64,000 bases of DNA from Actinernus sp. WN-2022 (GCA_030867875.1 JAOWCC010001634.1:98125321-98189320), one strand, 5' to 3'; counted from the stretch's first letter, positions 1 to 13,820 are shown. A program made the numbers and translations. Notes: a model not told the origin generated them from the sequence alone.

Positions 1-1170
1 TCCTATCTTCAGAACATCAATGGATTAAGTTGGGGAAAGGATTGAAGTAAAAATGAACATAATTCAAAAATGCTCAAATCTGGATTTTTGAGCCAGACCG
101 GGTAGGCAAAAAATATTGCATTTCTGACAAAAATAAAACAAACACTCAATATGCTTCAAAATGATCTCAAACAATCTCCTGCTATCTTCAGAACATCAAT
201 GGATTAAGTTGGGGAAAGGATTGAAGTAAAAATCAACATAATTCAAAAATGCTCAAATCTGGATTTTTTTTGCCAGACCGGGTAGGCCAAAAATATTGCA
301 TTTCTGACAAAAATAAAAAATAAACTCAATATGCTTCAAAATGATCTCAAACAATCTCCTGCTATCTTCAGAACATCAATGCATTAAGTTGGGGAAAGGA
401 TTGAAGTAGACATGAACATAATTCAAAAATGCTCAAATCTGGATTTTTTAGCCAGACCGGGTAGGCAAAAAATATTGCATTTCTGACAAAAATAAAAAAA
501 ACACTCAATATGCTTCAAAATGATCTCAAACAATCTCCTGCTATCTTCAGAACATCAATGGATTAAGTTGGGGAAAGGATTGAAGTAAAAATGAACATAA
601 TTCCAAAATGCTCAAATCTGGATTTTTTAGCCAGACCGGGTAGGCAAAAAATATTGCATTTCTGACAAAATAAAAAAAACACTCAATATGCTTCAAAATG
701 ATCTCAAACAATCTCCTGCTATCTTCAGAACATCAATGGATTAAGTTGGGGAAAGGATTGAAGTTAAAATCAACATAATTCAAAAATGCTCAAATGTGGA
801 TTTTTGAGCCAGACCGGGTAGGCAAAAAATATTGCATTTCTGACAAAAATAAAAAAAACACTCAATATGCTTCAAAATGATCTCAAACAATCTCCTGGTA
901 GCTTCAGAACATCAATGGATTAAGTTGGAGAAAGGATTGAAGTAAAAATGAACATAATTCCAAAATGCTCAAATCTGGATTTTTTTGCCAGACCGGGTAG
1001 GCGAAAAATATTGCATTTCTGACAAAAATAAAAAAAACACTCAATATGCTTCAAAATGATCTCAAACAATCTCCTGCTATCTTCAGAACATCAATGGATT
1101 AAGTTGGGGAAAGGATTGAAGTAAAAATCAACATAATTCAAAAATGCTCAAATCTGGATTTTTTAGCCAG

Positions 1171-1410
1171 TGTTTATCCTTCATAACGCATACCTGAATA
1201 TCCGCTTCCTTTCTCAACACCTTCATAACACGTACCTCAATATCTTCCTGTCTCCACACATCAGAAGCAGTGTCTATCTTGTTTAGATGAGTTATGTTGT
1301 CAGGTCCCAGGAACTCCATGGCCAGTAGGTACATATCCTGTCGAGATATCGATATCGTTTAGAAGTTTATTCTGCATTTAAGGTACCGACGATTATGATA
1401 ATTAGTAGAG
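1171..1410 (-). repeat. 240-bp insert in satellite, copy 1 (exon-like)
   Basis: A 240-bp non-satellite segment replacing part of a monomer between 'TTTTAGCCAG' and 'ATCGGGTAGG'. On the minus strand it is open for about 56 codons before running into satellite. It shows exon-like borders: an AG acceptor before 1337 and a GT donor after 1236, with a second donor-like site upstream of the satellite junction. The peptide (MYLLAMEFLGPDNI...) is not one I recognise. It could be a fragment of a host gene or another transposon picked up by the satellite. Confidence 0.75.
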
Positions 1411-2483
1411 ATCGGGTAGGGAAAAAAGCTTGGATTTCTGACAAAAAATTGAAAACCACACAATATGCTTCAAAATGATCTCAAACAATCTCCTGCTAGC
1501 TTCAGAACATCAATGGATTAAGTTGGGGAAAGGATTGAAGTAGACATGAACATAATTCAAAAATGCTCAAATCTGGATTTTTTAGCCAGACCGGGTAGGC
1601 AAAAAATATTGCATTTCTGACAAAAATAAAAAAAACACTCAATATGCTTCAAAATGATCTCAAACAATCTCCTGCTAGCTTCAGAACATCAATGGATTAA
1701 GTTGGGGAAAGGATTGAAGTTAAAATCAACATAATTCAAAAATGCTCAAATCTGGATTTTTTAGCCAGACCGGGTAGGCAAAAAATATTGCATTTCTGAC
1801 AAAATAAAAAAAACACTCAATATGCTTCAAAATGATCTCAAACAATCTCCTGGTAGCTTCAGAACATCAATGGATTATGTTGGAGAAAGAATTGAAGTAA
1901 AAATCCACATATTTCAAAAATGGTCAAATCTGGATTTTTTTTGCCAGAACGGGTAGGCAAAAAATCTTGGATTTCTGACAAAAATAAGAAAACACTCAAT
2001 ATGCTTCAAAATGATCTCAAACAATCTCCTGCTATCTTCAGAACATCAATGGATTAAGTTGGGGAAAGGATTGAAGTAAAAATGAACATAATTCCAAAAT
2101 GCTCAAATCTGGATTTTTTAGCCAGACCGGGTAGGCAAAAAATATTGCATTTCTGACAAAAATAAAAGAAACACTCAATATGCTTCAAAATGATCTCAAA
2201 CAATCTCCTGCTATCTTCAGAACATCAATGGATTAAGTTGGGGAAAGGATTGAAGTAAAAATGAACATAATTCAAAAATGCTCAAATCTGGATTTTTTAG
2301 CCAGACCGGGTAGGCAAAAAATATTGCATTTCTGACAAAAATAAAACAAACACTCAATATGCTTCAAAATGATCTCAAACAATCTCCTGCTATCTTCAGA
2401 ACATCAATGGATTAAGTTGGGGAAAGGATTGAAGTAAAAATCAACATAATTCAAAAATGGTCAAATCTGGATTTTTTAGCCAG

Positions 2484-2723
2484 TGTTTATCCTTCATAAC
2501 GCATACCTGAATATCCGCTTCCTTTCTCAACACCTTCATAACACGTACCTCAATATCTTCCTGTCTCCACACATCAGAAGCAGTGTCTATCTTGTTTAGA
2601 TGAGTTATGTTGTCAGGTCCCAGGAACTCCATGGCCAGTAGGTACATATCCTGTCGAGATATCGATATCGTTTAGAAGTTTATTCTGCATTTAAGGTACC
2701 GACGATTATGATAATTAGTAGAG
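2484..2723 (-). repeat. 240-bp insert in satellite, copy 2
   Basis: Same segment as at 1171-1410, in the same orientation and at the same junctions. The satellite-side codon differs (T instead of S near the end of the minus-strand reading). It belongs to the first 2,987-bp higher-order unit. Confidence 0.75.
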
Positions 2724-4335
2724 ATCGGGTAGGGAAAAAAGCTTGGATTTCTGACAAAAAATTAAAAACCACACAATATGCTTCAAAATGATCTCAAACA
2801 ATCTCCTCCTATCTTCAGAACATCAATGGATTAAGTTGGGGAAAGGATTGAAGTAAAAATGAACATAATTCCAAAATGCTCAAATCTGGATTTTTTAGCC
2901 AGACCGGGTAGGCAAAAAATATTGCATTTCTGACAAAAATAAAAAACACACTCAATATGCTTCAAAATGATCTCAAACAATCTCCTGCTATCTTCAGAAC
3001 ATCAATGGATTAAGTTGGGGAAAGGATTGAAGTTAAAATCAACATAATTCAAAAATGCTCAAATCTGGATTTTTGAGCCAGACCGGGTAGGCAAAAAATA
3101 TTGCATTTCTGACAAAAATAAAACAAACACTCAATATGCTTCAAAATGATCTCAAACAATCTCCTGCTATCTTCAGAACATCAATGGATTAAGTTGGGGA
3201 AAGGATTGAAGTAAAAATCAACATAATTCAAAAATGCTCAAATCTGGATTTTTTTGCCAGACCGGGTAGGCCAAAAATATTGCATTTCTGACAAAAATAA
3301 AAAATAAACTCAATATGCTTCAAAATGATCTCAAACAATCTCCTGCTATCTTCAGAACATCAATGCATTAAGTTGGGGAAAGGATTGAAGTAGACATGAA
3401 CATAATTCAAAAATGCTCAAATCTGGATTTTTTAGCCAGACCGGGTAGGCAAAAAATATTGCATTTCTGACAAAAATAAAAAAAACACTCAATATGCTTC
3501 AAAATGATCTCAAACAATCTCCTGCTATCTTCAGAACATCAATGGATTAAGTTGGGGAAAGGATTGAAGTAAAAATGAACATAATTCCAAAATGCTCAAA
3601 TCTGGATTTTTTAGCTAGACCGGGTAGGCAAAAAATATTGCATTTCTGACAAAAATAAAAAAAACACTCAATATGCTTCAAAATGATCTCAAACAATCTC
3701 CTGCTATCTTCAGAACATCAATGGATTAAGTTGGGGAAAGGATTGAAGTAAAAATGAACATAATTCCGAAATGCTCAAATCTGGATTTTTGAGCCAGACC
3801 GGGTAGGCAAAAAATATTGCATTTCTGACAAAAATAAAAGAAACACTCAATATGCTTCAAAATGATCTCAAACAATCTCCTGCTATCTTCAGAACATCAA
3901 TGGATTAAGTTGGGGAAAGGATTGAAGTAAAAATGAACATAATTCAAAAATGCTCAAATCTGGATTTTTTTAGCCAGACCGGGTAGGCAAAAAATATTGC
4001 ATTTCTGACAAAAATAAAAGAAACACTCAATATGCTTCAAAATGATCTCAAACAATCTCCTGCTATCTTCAGAACATCAATGGATTAAGTTGGGGAAAGG
4101 ATTGAAGTAAAAATGAACATAATTCAAAAATGCTCAAATCTGGATTTTTTAGCCAGACTGGGTAGGCAAAAAATATTGCATTTCTGACAAAAATAAAACA
4201 AACACTCAATATGCTTCAAAATGATCTCAAACAATCTCCTGCTATCTTCAGAACATCAATGGATTAAGTTGGGGAAAGGATTGAAGTAAAAATCAACATA
4301 ATTCAAAAATGGTCAAATCTGGATTTTTTAGCCAG

Positions 4336-4575
4336 TGTTTATCCTTCATAACGCATACCTGAATATCCGCTTCCTTTCTCAACACCTTCATAACACGTAC
4401 CTCAATATCTTCCTGTCTCCACACATCAGAAGCAGTGTCTATCTTGTTTAGATGAGTTATGTTGTCAGGTCCCAGGAACTCCATGGCCAGTAGGTACATA
4501 TCCTGTCGAGATATCGATATCGTTTAGAAGTTTATTCTGCATTTAAGGTACCGACGATTATGATAATTAGTAGAG
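4336..4575 (-). repeat. 240-bp insert in satellite, copy 3
   Basis: Same segment, orientation and junctions as the other copies. It is the second insert of the first higher-order unit, 1,852 bp after copy 2. Confidence 0.75.
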
Positions 4576-5470
4576 ATCGGGTAGGGAAAAAAGCTTGGAT
4601 TTCTGACAAAAAATTAAAAACCACACAATATGCTTCAAAATGATCTCAAACAATCTCCTCCTATCTTCAGAACATCAATGGATTAAGTTGGGGAAAGGAT
4701 TGAAGTAAAAATCAACATAATTCAAAAATGCTCAAATCTGGATTTTTTAGCCAGACCGGGTAGGCAAAAAATATTGCATTTCTGACAAAAATTAAAAAAA
4801 CACTCAATATGCTTCAAAATGATCTCAAACAATCTCCTGGTAGCTTCAGAACATCAATGGATTATGTTGGAGAAAGAATTGAAGTAAAAATCCACATATT
4901 TCAAAAATGGTCAAATCTGGATTTTTTTTGCCAGAACGGGTAGGCAAAAAATCTTGGATTTCTGACAAAAATAAGAAAACACTCAATATGCTTCAAAATG
5001 ATCTCAAACAATCTCCTGCTATCTTCAGAACATCAATGGATTAAGTTGGGGAAAGGATTGAAGTAAAAATGAACATAATTCCAAAATGCTCAAATCTGGA
5101 TTTTTTAGCCAGACCGGGTAGGCAAAAAATATTGCATTTCTGACAAAAATAAAAGAAACACTCAATATGCTTCAAAATGATCTCAAACAATCTCCTGCTA
5201 TCTTCAGAACATCAATGGATTAAGTTGGGGAAAGGATTGAAGTAAAAATGAACATAATTCAAAAATGCTCAAATCTGGATTTTTTAGCCAGACCGGGTAG
5301 GCAAAAAATATTGCATTTCTGACAAAAATAAAACAAACACTCAATATGCTTCAAAATGATCTCAAACAATCTCCTGCTATCTTCAGAACATCAATGGATT
5401 AAGTTGGGGAAAGGATTGAAGTAAAAATCAACATAATTCAAAAATGGTCAAATCTGGATTTTTTAGCCAG

Positions 5471-5710
5471 TGTTTATCCTTCATAACGCATACCTGAATA
5501 TCCGCTTCCTTTCTCAACACCTTCATAACACGTACCTCAATATCTTCCTGTCTCCACACATCAGAAGCAGTGTCTATCTTGTTTAGATGAGTTATGTTGT
5601 CAGGTCCCAGGAACTCCATGGCCAGTAGGTACATATCCTGTCGAGATATCGATATCGTTTAGAAGTTTATTCTGCATTTAAGGTACCGACGATTATGATA
5701 ATTAGTAGAG
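5471..5710 (-). repeat. 240-bp insert in satellite, copy 4
   Basis: Same segment. It lies exactly 2,987 bp after copy 2, marking the second higher-order unit. Confidence 0.75.
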
Positions 5711-7322
5711 ATCGGGTAGGGAAAAAAGCTTGGATTTCTGACAAAAAATTAAAAACCACACAATATGCTTCAAAATGATCTCAAACAATCTCCTCCTATC
5801 TTCAGAACATCAATGGATTAAGTTGGGGAAAGGATTGAAGTAAAAATGAACATAATTCCAAAATGCTCAAATCTGGATTTTTTAGCCAGACCGGGTAGGC
5901 AAAAAATATTGCATTTCTGACAAAAATAAAAAACACACTCAATATGCTTCAAAATGATCTCAAACAATCTCCTGCTATCTTCAGAACATCAATGGATTAA
6001 GTTGGGGAAAGGATTGAAGTTAAAATCAACATAATTCAAAAATGCTCAAATCTGGATTTTTGAGCCAGACCGGGTAGGCAAAAAATATTGCATTTCTGAC
6101 AAAAATAAAACAAACACTCAATATGCTTCAAAATGATCTCAAACAATCTCCTGCTATCTTCAGAACATCAATGGATTAAGTTGGGGAAAGGATTGAAGTA
6201 AAAATCAACATAATTCAAAAATGCTCAAATCTGGATTTTTTTGCCAGACCGGGTAGGCCAAAAATATTGCATTTCTGACAAAAATAAAAAATAAACTCAA
6301 TATGCTTCAAAATGATCTCAAACAATCTCCTGCTATCTTCAGAACATCAATGCATTAAGTTGGGGAAAGGATTGAAGTAGACATGAACATAATTCAAAAA
6401 TGCTCAAATCTGGATTTTTTAGCCAGACCGGGTAGGCAAAAAATATTGCATTTCTGACAAAAATAAAAAAAACACTCAATATGCTTCAAAATGATCTCAA
6501 ACAATCTCCTGCTATCTTCAGAACATCAATGGATTAAGTTGGGGAAAGGATTGAAGTAAAAATGAACATAATTCCAAAATGCTCAAATCTGGATTTTTTA
6601 GCTAGACCGGGTAGGCAAAAAATATTGCATTTCTGACAAAAATAAAAAAAACACTCAATATGCTTCAAAATGATCTCAAACAATCTCCTGCTATCTTCAG
6701 AACATCAATGGATTAAGTTGGGGAAAGGATTGAAGTAAAAATGAACATAATTCCGAAATGCTCAAATCTGGATTTTTGAGCCAGACCGGGTAGGCAAAAA
6801 ATATTGCATTTCTGACAAAAATAAAAGAAACACTCAATATGCTTCAAAATGATCTCAAACAATCTCCTGCTATCTTCAGAACATCAATGGATTAAGTTGG
6901 GGAAAGGATTGAAGTAAAAATGAACATAATTCAAAAATGCTCAAATCTGGATTTTTTTAGCCAGACCGGGTAGGCAAAAAATATTGCATTTCTGACAAAA
7001 ATAAAAGAAACACTCAATATGCTTCAAAATGATCTCAAACAATCTCCTGCTATCTTCAGAACATCAATGGATTAAGTTGGGGAAAGGATTGAAGTAAAAA
7101 TGAACATAATTCAAAAATGCTCAAATCTGGATTTTTTAGCCAGACTGGGTAGGCAAAAAATATTGCATTTCTGACAAAAATAAAACAAACACTCAATATG
7201 CTTCAAAATGATCTCAAACAATCTCCTGCTATCTTCAGAACATCAATGGATTAAGTTGGGGAAAGGATTGAAGTAAAAATCAACATAATTCAAAAATGGT
7301 CAAATCTGGATTTTTTAGCCAG

Positions 7323-7562
7323 TGTTTATCCTTCATAACGCATACCTGAATATCCGCTTCCTTTCTCAACACCTTCATAACACGTACCTCAATATCTTCC
7401 TGTCTCCACACATCAGAAGCAGTGTCTATCTTGTTTAGATGAGTTATGTTGTCAGGTCCCAGGAACTCCATGGCCAGTAGGTACATATCCTGTCGAGATA
7501 TCGATATCGTTTAGAAGTTTATTCTGCATTTAAGGTACCGACGATTATGATAATTAGTAGAG
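7323..7562 (-). repeat. 240-bp insert in satellite, copy 5
   Basis: Same segment. It lies exactly 2,987 bp after copy 3. No further copy follows before the gap. Confidence 0.75.
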
Positions 7563-10321
7563 ATCGGGTAGGGAAAAAAGCTTGGATTTCTGACAAAAAA
7601 TTAAAAACCACACAATATGCTTCAAAATGATCTCAAACAATCTCCTCCTATCTTCAGAACATCAATGGATTAAGTTGGGGAAAGGATTGAAGTAAAAATC
7701 AACATAATTCAAAAATGCTCAAATCTGGATTTTTTAGCCAGACCGGGTAGGCAAAAAATATTGCATTTCTGACAAAAATTAAAAAAACACTCAATATGCT
7801 TCAAAATGATCTCAAACAATCTCCTGCTATCTTCAGAACATCAATGGATTAAGTTGGGGAAAGGATTGAAGTTAAAATCAACATAATTCAAAAATGCTCA
7901 AATCTGGATTTTTGAGCCAGACCGGGTAGGCAAAAAATATTGCATTTCTGACAAAAATAAAACAAACACTCAATATGCTTCAAAATGATCTCAAACAATC
8001 TCCTGCTATCTTCAGAACATCAATGCATTAAGTTGGGGAAAGGATTGAAGTAGACATGAACATAATTCAAAAATGCTCAAATCTGGATTTTTTAGCCAGA
8101 CCTGGTAGGCAAAAAATATTGCATTTCTGACAAAAATAAAAAAAACACTCAATATGCTTCAAAATGATCTCAAACAATCTCCTGGTAGCTTCAGAACATC
8201 AATGGATTAAGTTGGAGAAAGGATTGAAGTAAAAATGAACATAATTCCAAAATGCTCAAATCTGGATTTTTTAGCCAGACCGGGTAGGCAAAAAATATTG
8301 CATTTCTGACAAAAATAAAAAAAACACTCAATATGCTTCAAAATGATCTCAAACAATCTCCTGCTATCTTCAGAACATCAATGGATTAAGTTGGGGAAAG
8401 GATTGAAGTTAAAATCAACATAATTCAAAAATGCTCAAATCTGGATTTTTGAGCCAGACCGGGTAGGCAAAAAATATTGCATTTCTGACAAAAATAAAAC
8501 AAACACTCAATATGCTTCAAAATGATCTCAAACAATCTCCTGCTATCTTCAGAACATCAATGGATTAAGTTGGGGAAAGGATTGAAGTAAAAATCAACAT
8601 AATTCAAAAATGCTCAAATCTGGATTTTTTTGCCAGACCGGGTAGGCCAAAAATATTGCATTTCTGACAAAAATAAAAAATAAACTCAATATGCTTCAAA
8701 ATGATCTCAAACAATCTCCTGCTATCTTCAGAACATCAATGCATTAAGTTGGGGAAAGGATTGAAGTAGACATGAACATAATTCAAAAATGCTCAAATCT
8801 GGATTTTTTAGCCAGACCGGGTAGGCAAAAAATATTGCATTTCTGACAAAAATAAAAAAAACACTCAATATGCTTCAAAATGATCTCAAACAATCTCCTG
8901 CTATCTTCAGAACATCAATGGATTAAGTTGGGGAAAGGATTGAAGTAAAAATGAACATAATTCCAAAATGCTCAAATCTGGATTTTTTAGCTAGACCACC
9001 CGGTAGGCAAAAAATATTAGCATTTCTGACAAAAATAAAAGAAACACTCAATATGCTTCAAAATGATCTCAAACAATCTCCTGCTATCTTCAGAACATCA
9101 ATGGATTAAGTTGGGGAAAGGATTGAAGTAAAAATCAACATAATTCAAAAATGCTCAAATCTGGATTTTTTTGCCAGACCGGGTAGGCAAAAATCTTGGT
9201 TTCTGACAAAAATAAAAGAAACACTCAATATGCTTCAAAATGATCTCAAACAATCTCCTGGTAGCTTCAGAACATCAATGGATTATGTTGGAGAAAGAAT
9301 TGAAGTAAAAAATCCACATATTTCAAAAATGGTCAAATCTGGATTTTTTTTGCCAGACCGGGTAGGCAAAAAATCTTGGATTTCTGACAAAAATAAGAAA
9401 ACACTCAATATGCTTCAAAATGATCTCAAACAATCTCCTGCTATCTTCAGAACATCAATGGATTAAGTTGGGAAAGGATTGAAGTAAAAATGAACATAAT
9501 TCCAAAATGCTCAAATCTGGATTTTTTAGGCCAGACCGGGTAGGCAAAAAATATTGCATTTCTGACAAAAATAAAGAAAACACTCAATATGCTTCAAATG
9601 ATCTCAAACAATCTCCTGCTATCTTCAGAACATCAATGGATTAAGTTGGGAAAGGATGAAGTAAAAATGAACATAATTCAAAATGCTCAAATCTGGATTT
9701 TTAGCCAGACCGGGTAGGCAAAAAATATTGCATTTCTGACAAAAATAAAAAAAACACTCAATATGCTTCAAATGATCTCAAACAATCTCCTGCTATCTCA
9801 GAACATCAATGGATTAAGTTGGGGAAAGGATTGAAGTAAAAATGAACATAATTCCAAAATGCTCAAATCTGGATTTTTTAGCTAGACCGGGTAGGCAAAA
9901 AATATTGCATTTCTGACAAAAATAAAAAAAACACTCAATATGCTTCAAATGATCTCAAACAATCTCCTGCTATCTTCAGAACATCAATGGATTAAGTTGG
10001 GGAAAGGATTGAAGTAAAAATGAACATAATTCCGAAATGCTCAAATCTGGATTTTGAGCCAGACCGGGTAGGCAAAAAATATTGCATTTCTGACAAAAAT
10101 AAAAGAAACACTCAATATGCTTCAAAATGATCTCAAACAATCTCCTGCTATCTTCAGAACATCAATGGATTAAGTTGGGGAAAGGATTGAAGTAAAAATG
10201 AACATAATTCAAAAATGCTCAAATCTGGATTTTTTTAGCCAGACCGGGTAGGCAAAAAATATTGCATTTCTGACAAAAATAAAAGAAACACTCAATATGC
10301 TTCAAAATGATCTCAAACAAT

Positions 10322-10421
10322 NNNNNNNNNNNNNNNNNNNNNNNNNNNNNNNNNNNNNNNNNNNNNNNNNNNNNNNNNNNNNNNNNNNNNNNNNNNNNNN
10401 NNNNNNNNNNNNNNNNNNNNN
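10322..10421. other. Assembly gap (100 N)
   Basis: Exactly 100 N, the usual placeholder for a gap of unknown size. It sits at the end of the satellite, so the true array is probably longer than shown. Confidence 0.98.
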
Positions 10422-11875
10422 TGCTAAAACTCCATGGACTACATTTATTCAATGTCTCAGATGTATTTTTAATAGAATTCGATTAATTTTATCTGAACAA
10501 AATTTGGCCCATCACAGAACCAGTAAGCTCAGTGGTTAAGTGTCAGTCTGTTGTGCAGGAGGTAGTCAGAATTAATTGTTTGTTGCCCATTCGTGAGGGG
10601 GGGGGGGGGGGGGGGGGGTCCTGACCCTGGGGGAAGCCACTGATACATGCATAATGCTGCTGTGGTAGCTGCCAGTAAATATGCAAAGCTACTGATACAG
10701 TTCAAAACTGAATGCTAAATCACTGGAGGAAGTTAAAATGAACATTGCATGTGTTATTTTAAAGACTTGTTGTTGAGGTTGTACTTGGCCTCTTGTTGTC
10801 ATTACGAGACAAGGAGATATAGATCGATGAGTCATTGTCAGAAATCTATTCCGGGCATAACATTAGGCAATCTGTCAATGGTAAAACTGTTGACAGTTTG
10901 GGTCAGGTCAACTACACAGCTAAGGCATGTTTTATGACAGAATAACCTAGCTAGAGAGAGTCTACTGGATTAAGATACTGTTACATGTCTGTTAATATGG
11001 GGAAAACAGAAGAATCCTTCATTTAGCTTGATAACCATGTGTGGACTTGGAAGCAGAATTGAGACTTTAGATGTATTTTGTGAGTCCCAAATCGCTAGTT
11101 CCCATACAGAGTGGAGAGGAACGGGTAGTGAAATCTCACTCCTCCCTATTTTTTTTTCGACATTTCTCCCTCCTCCCTAGCGAGTTTTAAAATTTCTCTC
11201 TAGAGCATGTATGTACATGTAGATCCCATTTTCTCCCTCCTCCCTGTATGCTAAATTCTTCCTCCCTGGTTTTTTTTTGCCATGCAATTCTCCCTCCTCC
11301 CTGTTCTATTCCTCCACCCTCCATACAAGTCATACGAACACGTGTTTTTTTGTCAACCACATATATGCAAATATGTAAATGACGTCGTGTTTACAAACAG
11401 TAGTATTGCTATAGCAAGAACAGCAGATAAAGTTACATAGAAGCACACAAATTGACATAGTTAGCTCCAATCGCAGGATGGACAGGATACGACTTATAAT
11501 ATGGTACAAATATAAACATACATTTGAGACAATTGAAACCTGCAGTATAACAGAACAGAAGACTAAATTGTAAATGTGTGTTACTTGAATAAGTAGTGTT
11601 TAAATTAAAATGTCAACTTCTTTAATTTACATACGAGAAAAACAAACATATTAAATTACATATATACTAGGGGAGCAGAGAATGAAAGTCACAGCGGTAC
11701 CGGCCACTCCTAAAGACTGCTAAATTCAGCTAATAACTCTTCCCTTTGGTTATTACTAAGAGGATTTCAAATGAAAGTGTATTTCATCTTCAATCTCATG
11801 TGGCCCGAGTGGAAGCCCAGATGGGCTCTTGTTATTATTAATAAAGGCGTATGGTCTTTTAAGTCAATTGATCCG
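10422..11875. other. Non-coding spacer with low-complexity tracts
   Basis: No supported gene. It contains a 22-base G homopolymer (10597-10618) and a pyrimidine-rich stretch at about 11145-11330 built from repeated TTCTCCCTCCTCCCT-like words. The collagen, Ig and fibrinogen exons expected downstream of first-exon relic C are absent here. Confidence 0.7.
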
Positions 11876-11997
11876 AATTTTGTTGAAATTTTATTGATAA
11901 TCAATTAGCTTTGTTCTGAAATACAAGAATACGAATAACTAATTTCCTTCCTTTGTCATTCCTTCATAAAGTATAATCGAATTCTTGTTGTGCCTAC

Positions 11998-12239
11998 CTT
12001 CAGAGTGTAAATCGTTCCTTGGTTCTCTGTTGTGTTCAGGTTTTATAATCGAGTATAACTCTTTCTTGGAAAGTATTCCTTTTGTTTACCGTCTCGTGAC
12101 TGGTTGCAGCTTGGTTGCCATTTGTGTGGAGTTGTTCGTGTACATAGAGCCTGTACTCCACATGTATTATACCGACTAAACACACCAGCGATACAACCAA
12201 ACCTACACTAGACAACGCATTACTGTTATGTGTCTTCAT
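11998..12239 (-). pseudogene. CniFL-like first exon, broken relic (copy C)
   Basis: This matches the 250-nt signal-anchor exon of copies A and B: ATG at 12239, a hydrophobic stretch around residues 10-28, and a stalk. It is not functional. One extra T in the T-run near 12078-12084 shifts the frame after 'HETVNK', and 9 nt are missing near the 3' end, giving 242 instead of 250 nt. The phase-1 donor (GTAGGC) just below 11998 survives. No collagen, Ig or fibrinogen-related exon lies between here and the satellite, so the remainder was either never copied, was deleted, or lies in the gap. Confidence 0.85.
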
Positions 12240-13820
12240 AATGCCTTGTTGTCAACACCGCAGTAGTCTTGAATGGAGGTAAAGTTGTGATTACGTTTGA
12301 TGTCTTGAGACACAAGACTGAACGACACAGGAAGTTATATTTGATGCATGATTGTCAGTTATTGTGCCGGTTAAATCCAAGAACGCTCGAATAACAGGAA
12401 GTATCATATAACGTTTTGATTCTGCGCAGAACCCGACGGAATAAGAATATGGCAATGATATGTTAGGAAGAACGGAGAAATAGTGAGTAAATATGTCAAA
12501 GAAAAAGTACATCATTGATTGATAGAATACTAGAACTCAAATGGAAGCATCACAATCAAGTTCAGTAACAACAGATAGGTTGTGTCATTTAGTGAAGGGC
12601 AGTGAAAAGGTTAAACTTCCTGTGCTTTGTGCGCGATGTTGGATATAATTACTGTCCTGTGGATTTTGCATAGTTTGTCGAGTTCCAGTTCTATCGGTGC
12701 TGGCTTGGCAGTCGTTTCGATGGATTGGGATCTGAAATGTACGTCTCAAATGTCTGCTCATAAATGCATTGGCCCGTAGCTCTTTTCACTCACTGGCTAA
12801 AGCTCAACTGTGATTTCCTTTTAAAGTGGTAATGAAGTGGTATTAAAAAAAGTGGTATTAACGTTGAATAGATTTACTTCCCTCCCTCGAGTGAGAGTTC
12901 GAATGTTCTCAGCCAGTCTGCGAATTCGCAAATTAAATGAACAACAACACACTGACAACATGAGCTAGGAAATGCTGCTGAAATAATACCAAATCGAATG
13001 TCATCATGTCAATTCTGTCATACTTTCGGTTTATCCGTTTGTAGAGTTTGAGTTCTCAAAGCCGAAATAACGCAGTTTAACTCGCTAAAGAAAGTCATTT
13101 GTGGTTCCGTTCTTGTCGACTTGTGGAGTCCTGTGGCTATTTGAACTCGAGAAGTCACAGAATAAGGCATAAATACAGGATTCTTTTACCAATAATCTTC
13201 TCCGTGAGTCGTTCGCAGGGAAAGGCGAAATAAGCCGATTTTTTTTTGCGAATTACTGACACATATCGCGTTGCATTAACGCAATTTATTCCACTACGCA
13301 TGTGCACTTGTTTGTCGTCGCTGTTTATCATGTTTTGCTCTTCACAAAGAAATAGTTACAGCAATGTTTGAACATATTCCTTTATAAAAAAATCCCTATA
13401 AGAACAATACTGTTAGGAAGAAGATAAACTTTAATTCTGACGCCACGGCGCGGCAGACGTGTTTCAAAACTCTTCCCCACATGCAATTTCCCGTATGCGA
13501 CAACATTAAATACCACACAGAGCGGAACTTAAGTTGTTTGCTATATAGACGGAGACGAGGGTTTGTCAAAGTCATTCCCCGCCTTAAAGTATCGTCGATC
13601 TTTCATTTGCACTGAAAACTTCGTAACTGTATACTATAAAGCGTTAAGTTAAATGATATGCATATTCTAAAGGGTCGATGTTCATGTGTGAGGACACTTT
13701 GTGTTCTGCTAAGGATAATGTGAGAATTGACATCTTAGAGTGTCCCGAGAGTGAACCAAACTGACGTTTGAATGCTGGAGGACGACTGCAAACCTGGTTT
13801 AGCGCACACAGAGGTCAAAT

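Larger units (their letters stand above)
1760..7822. repeat. Two near-identical 2,987-bp higher-order repeat units
   Basis: Bases from about 1760 to 4745 recur 2,987 bp downstream to about 7822. Shared private variants prove the register: the 'GGATTATGTTGGAGAAAG' monomer at 1873 and 4860, 'GCTAGACC' at 3614 and 6601, 'GACTGGGTAGG' at 4155 and 7142, and 240-bp inserts at 2484/5471 and 4336/7323. Similarity to the preceding unit ends near 7822, where the next monomer switches type (CTGCTATC instead of CTGGTAGC). Confidence 0.9.
1..10321. repeat. Satellite array, ~178-bp monomer with higher-order structure
   Basis: A head-to-tail array of an AT-rich monomer of about 178 bp. Each monomer carries the recognisable blocks 'CAGAACATCAATGGATTAAG', 'GCTCAAATCTGGATTTTT' and 'CCAGACCGGGTAGGC'. 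Monomers differ by a few substitutions and by one- to three-base changes in A or T runs. Five monomers are interrupted by a 240-bp insert. The spacing of these inserts (1313, 1852, 1135, 1852 bp) shows a higher-order period of 2,987 bp. Short ORFs in the array are by-products of the repeat. From about 9.4 kb the monomers lose single bases more often, which may be assembly error next to the gap. Confidence 0.95.

Noticed and set aside
1128..7486. Five identical 68-aa minus-strand ORFs as genes
   Set aside because: They are one 240-bp insert carried by the satellite and end in satellite sequence; at most an exon fragment.
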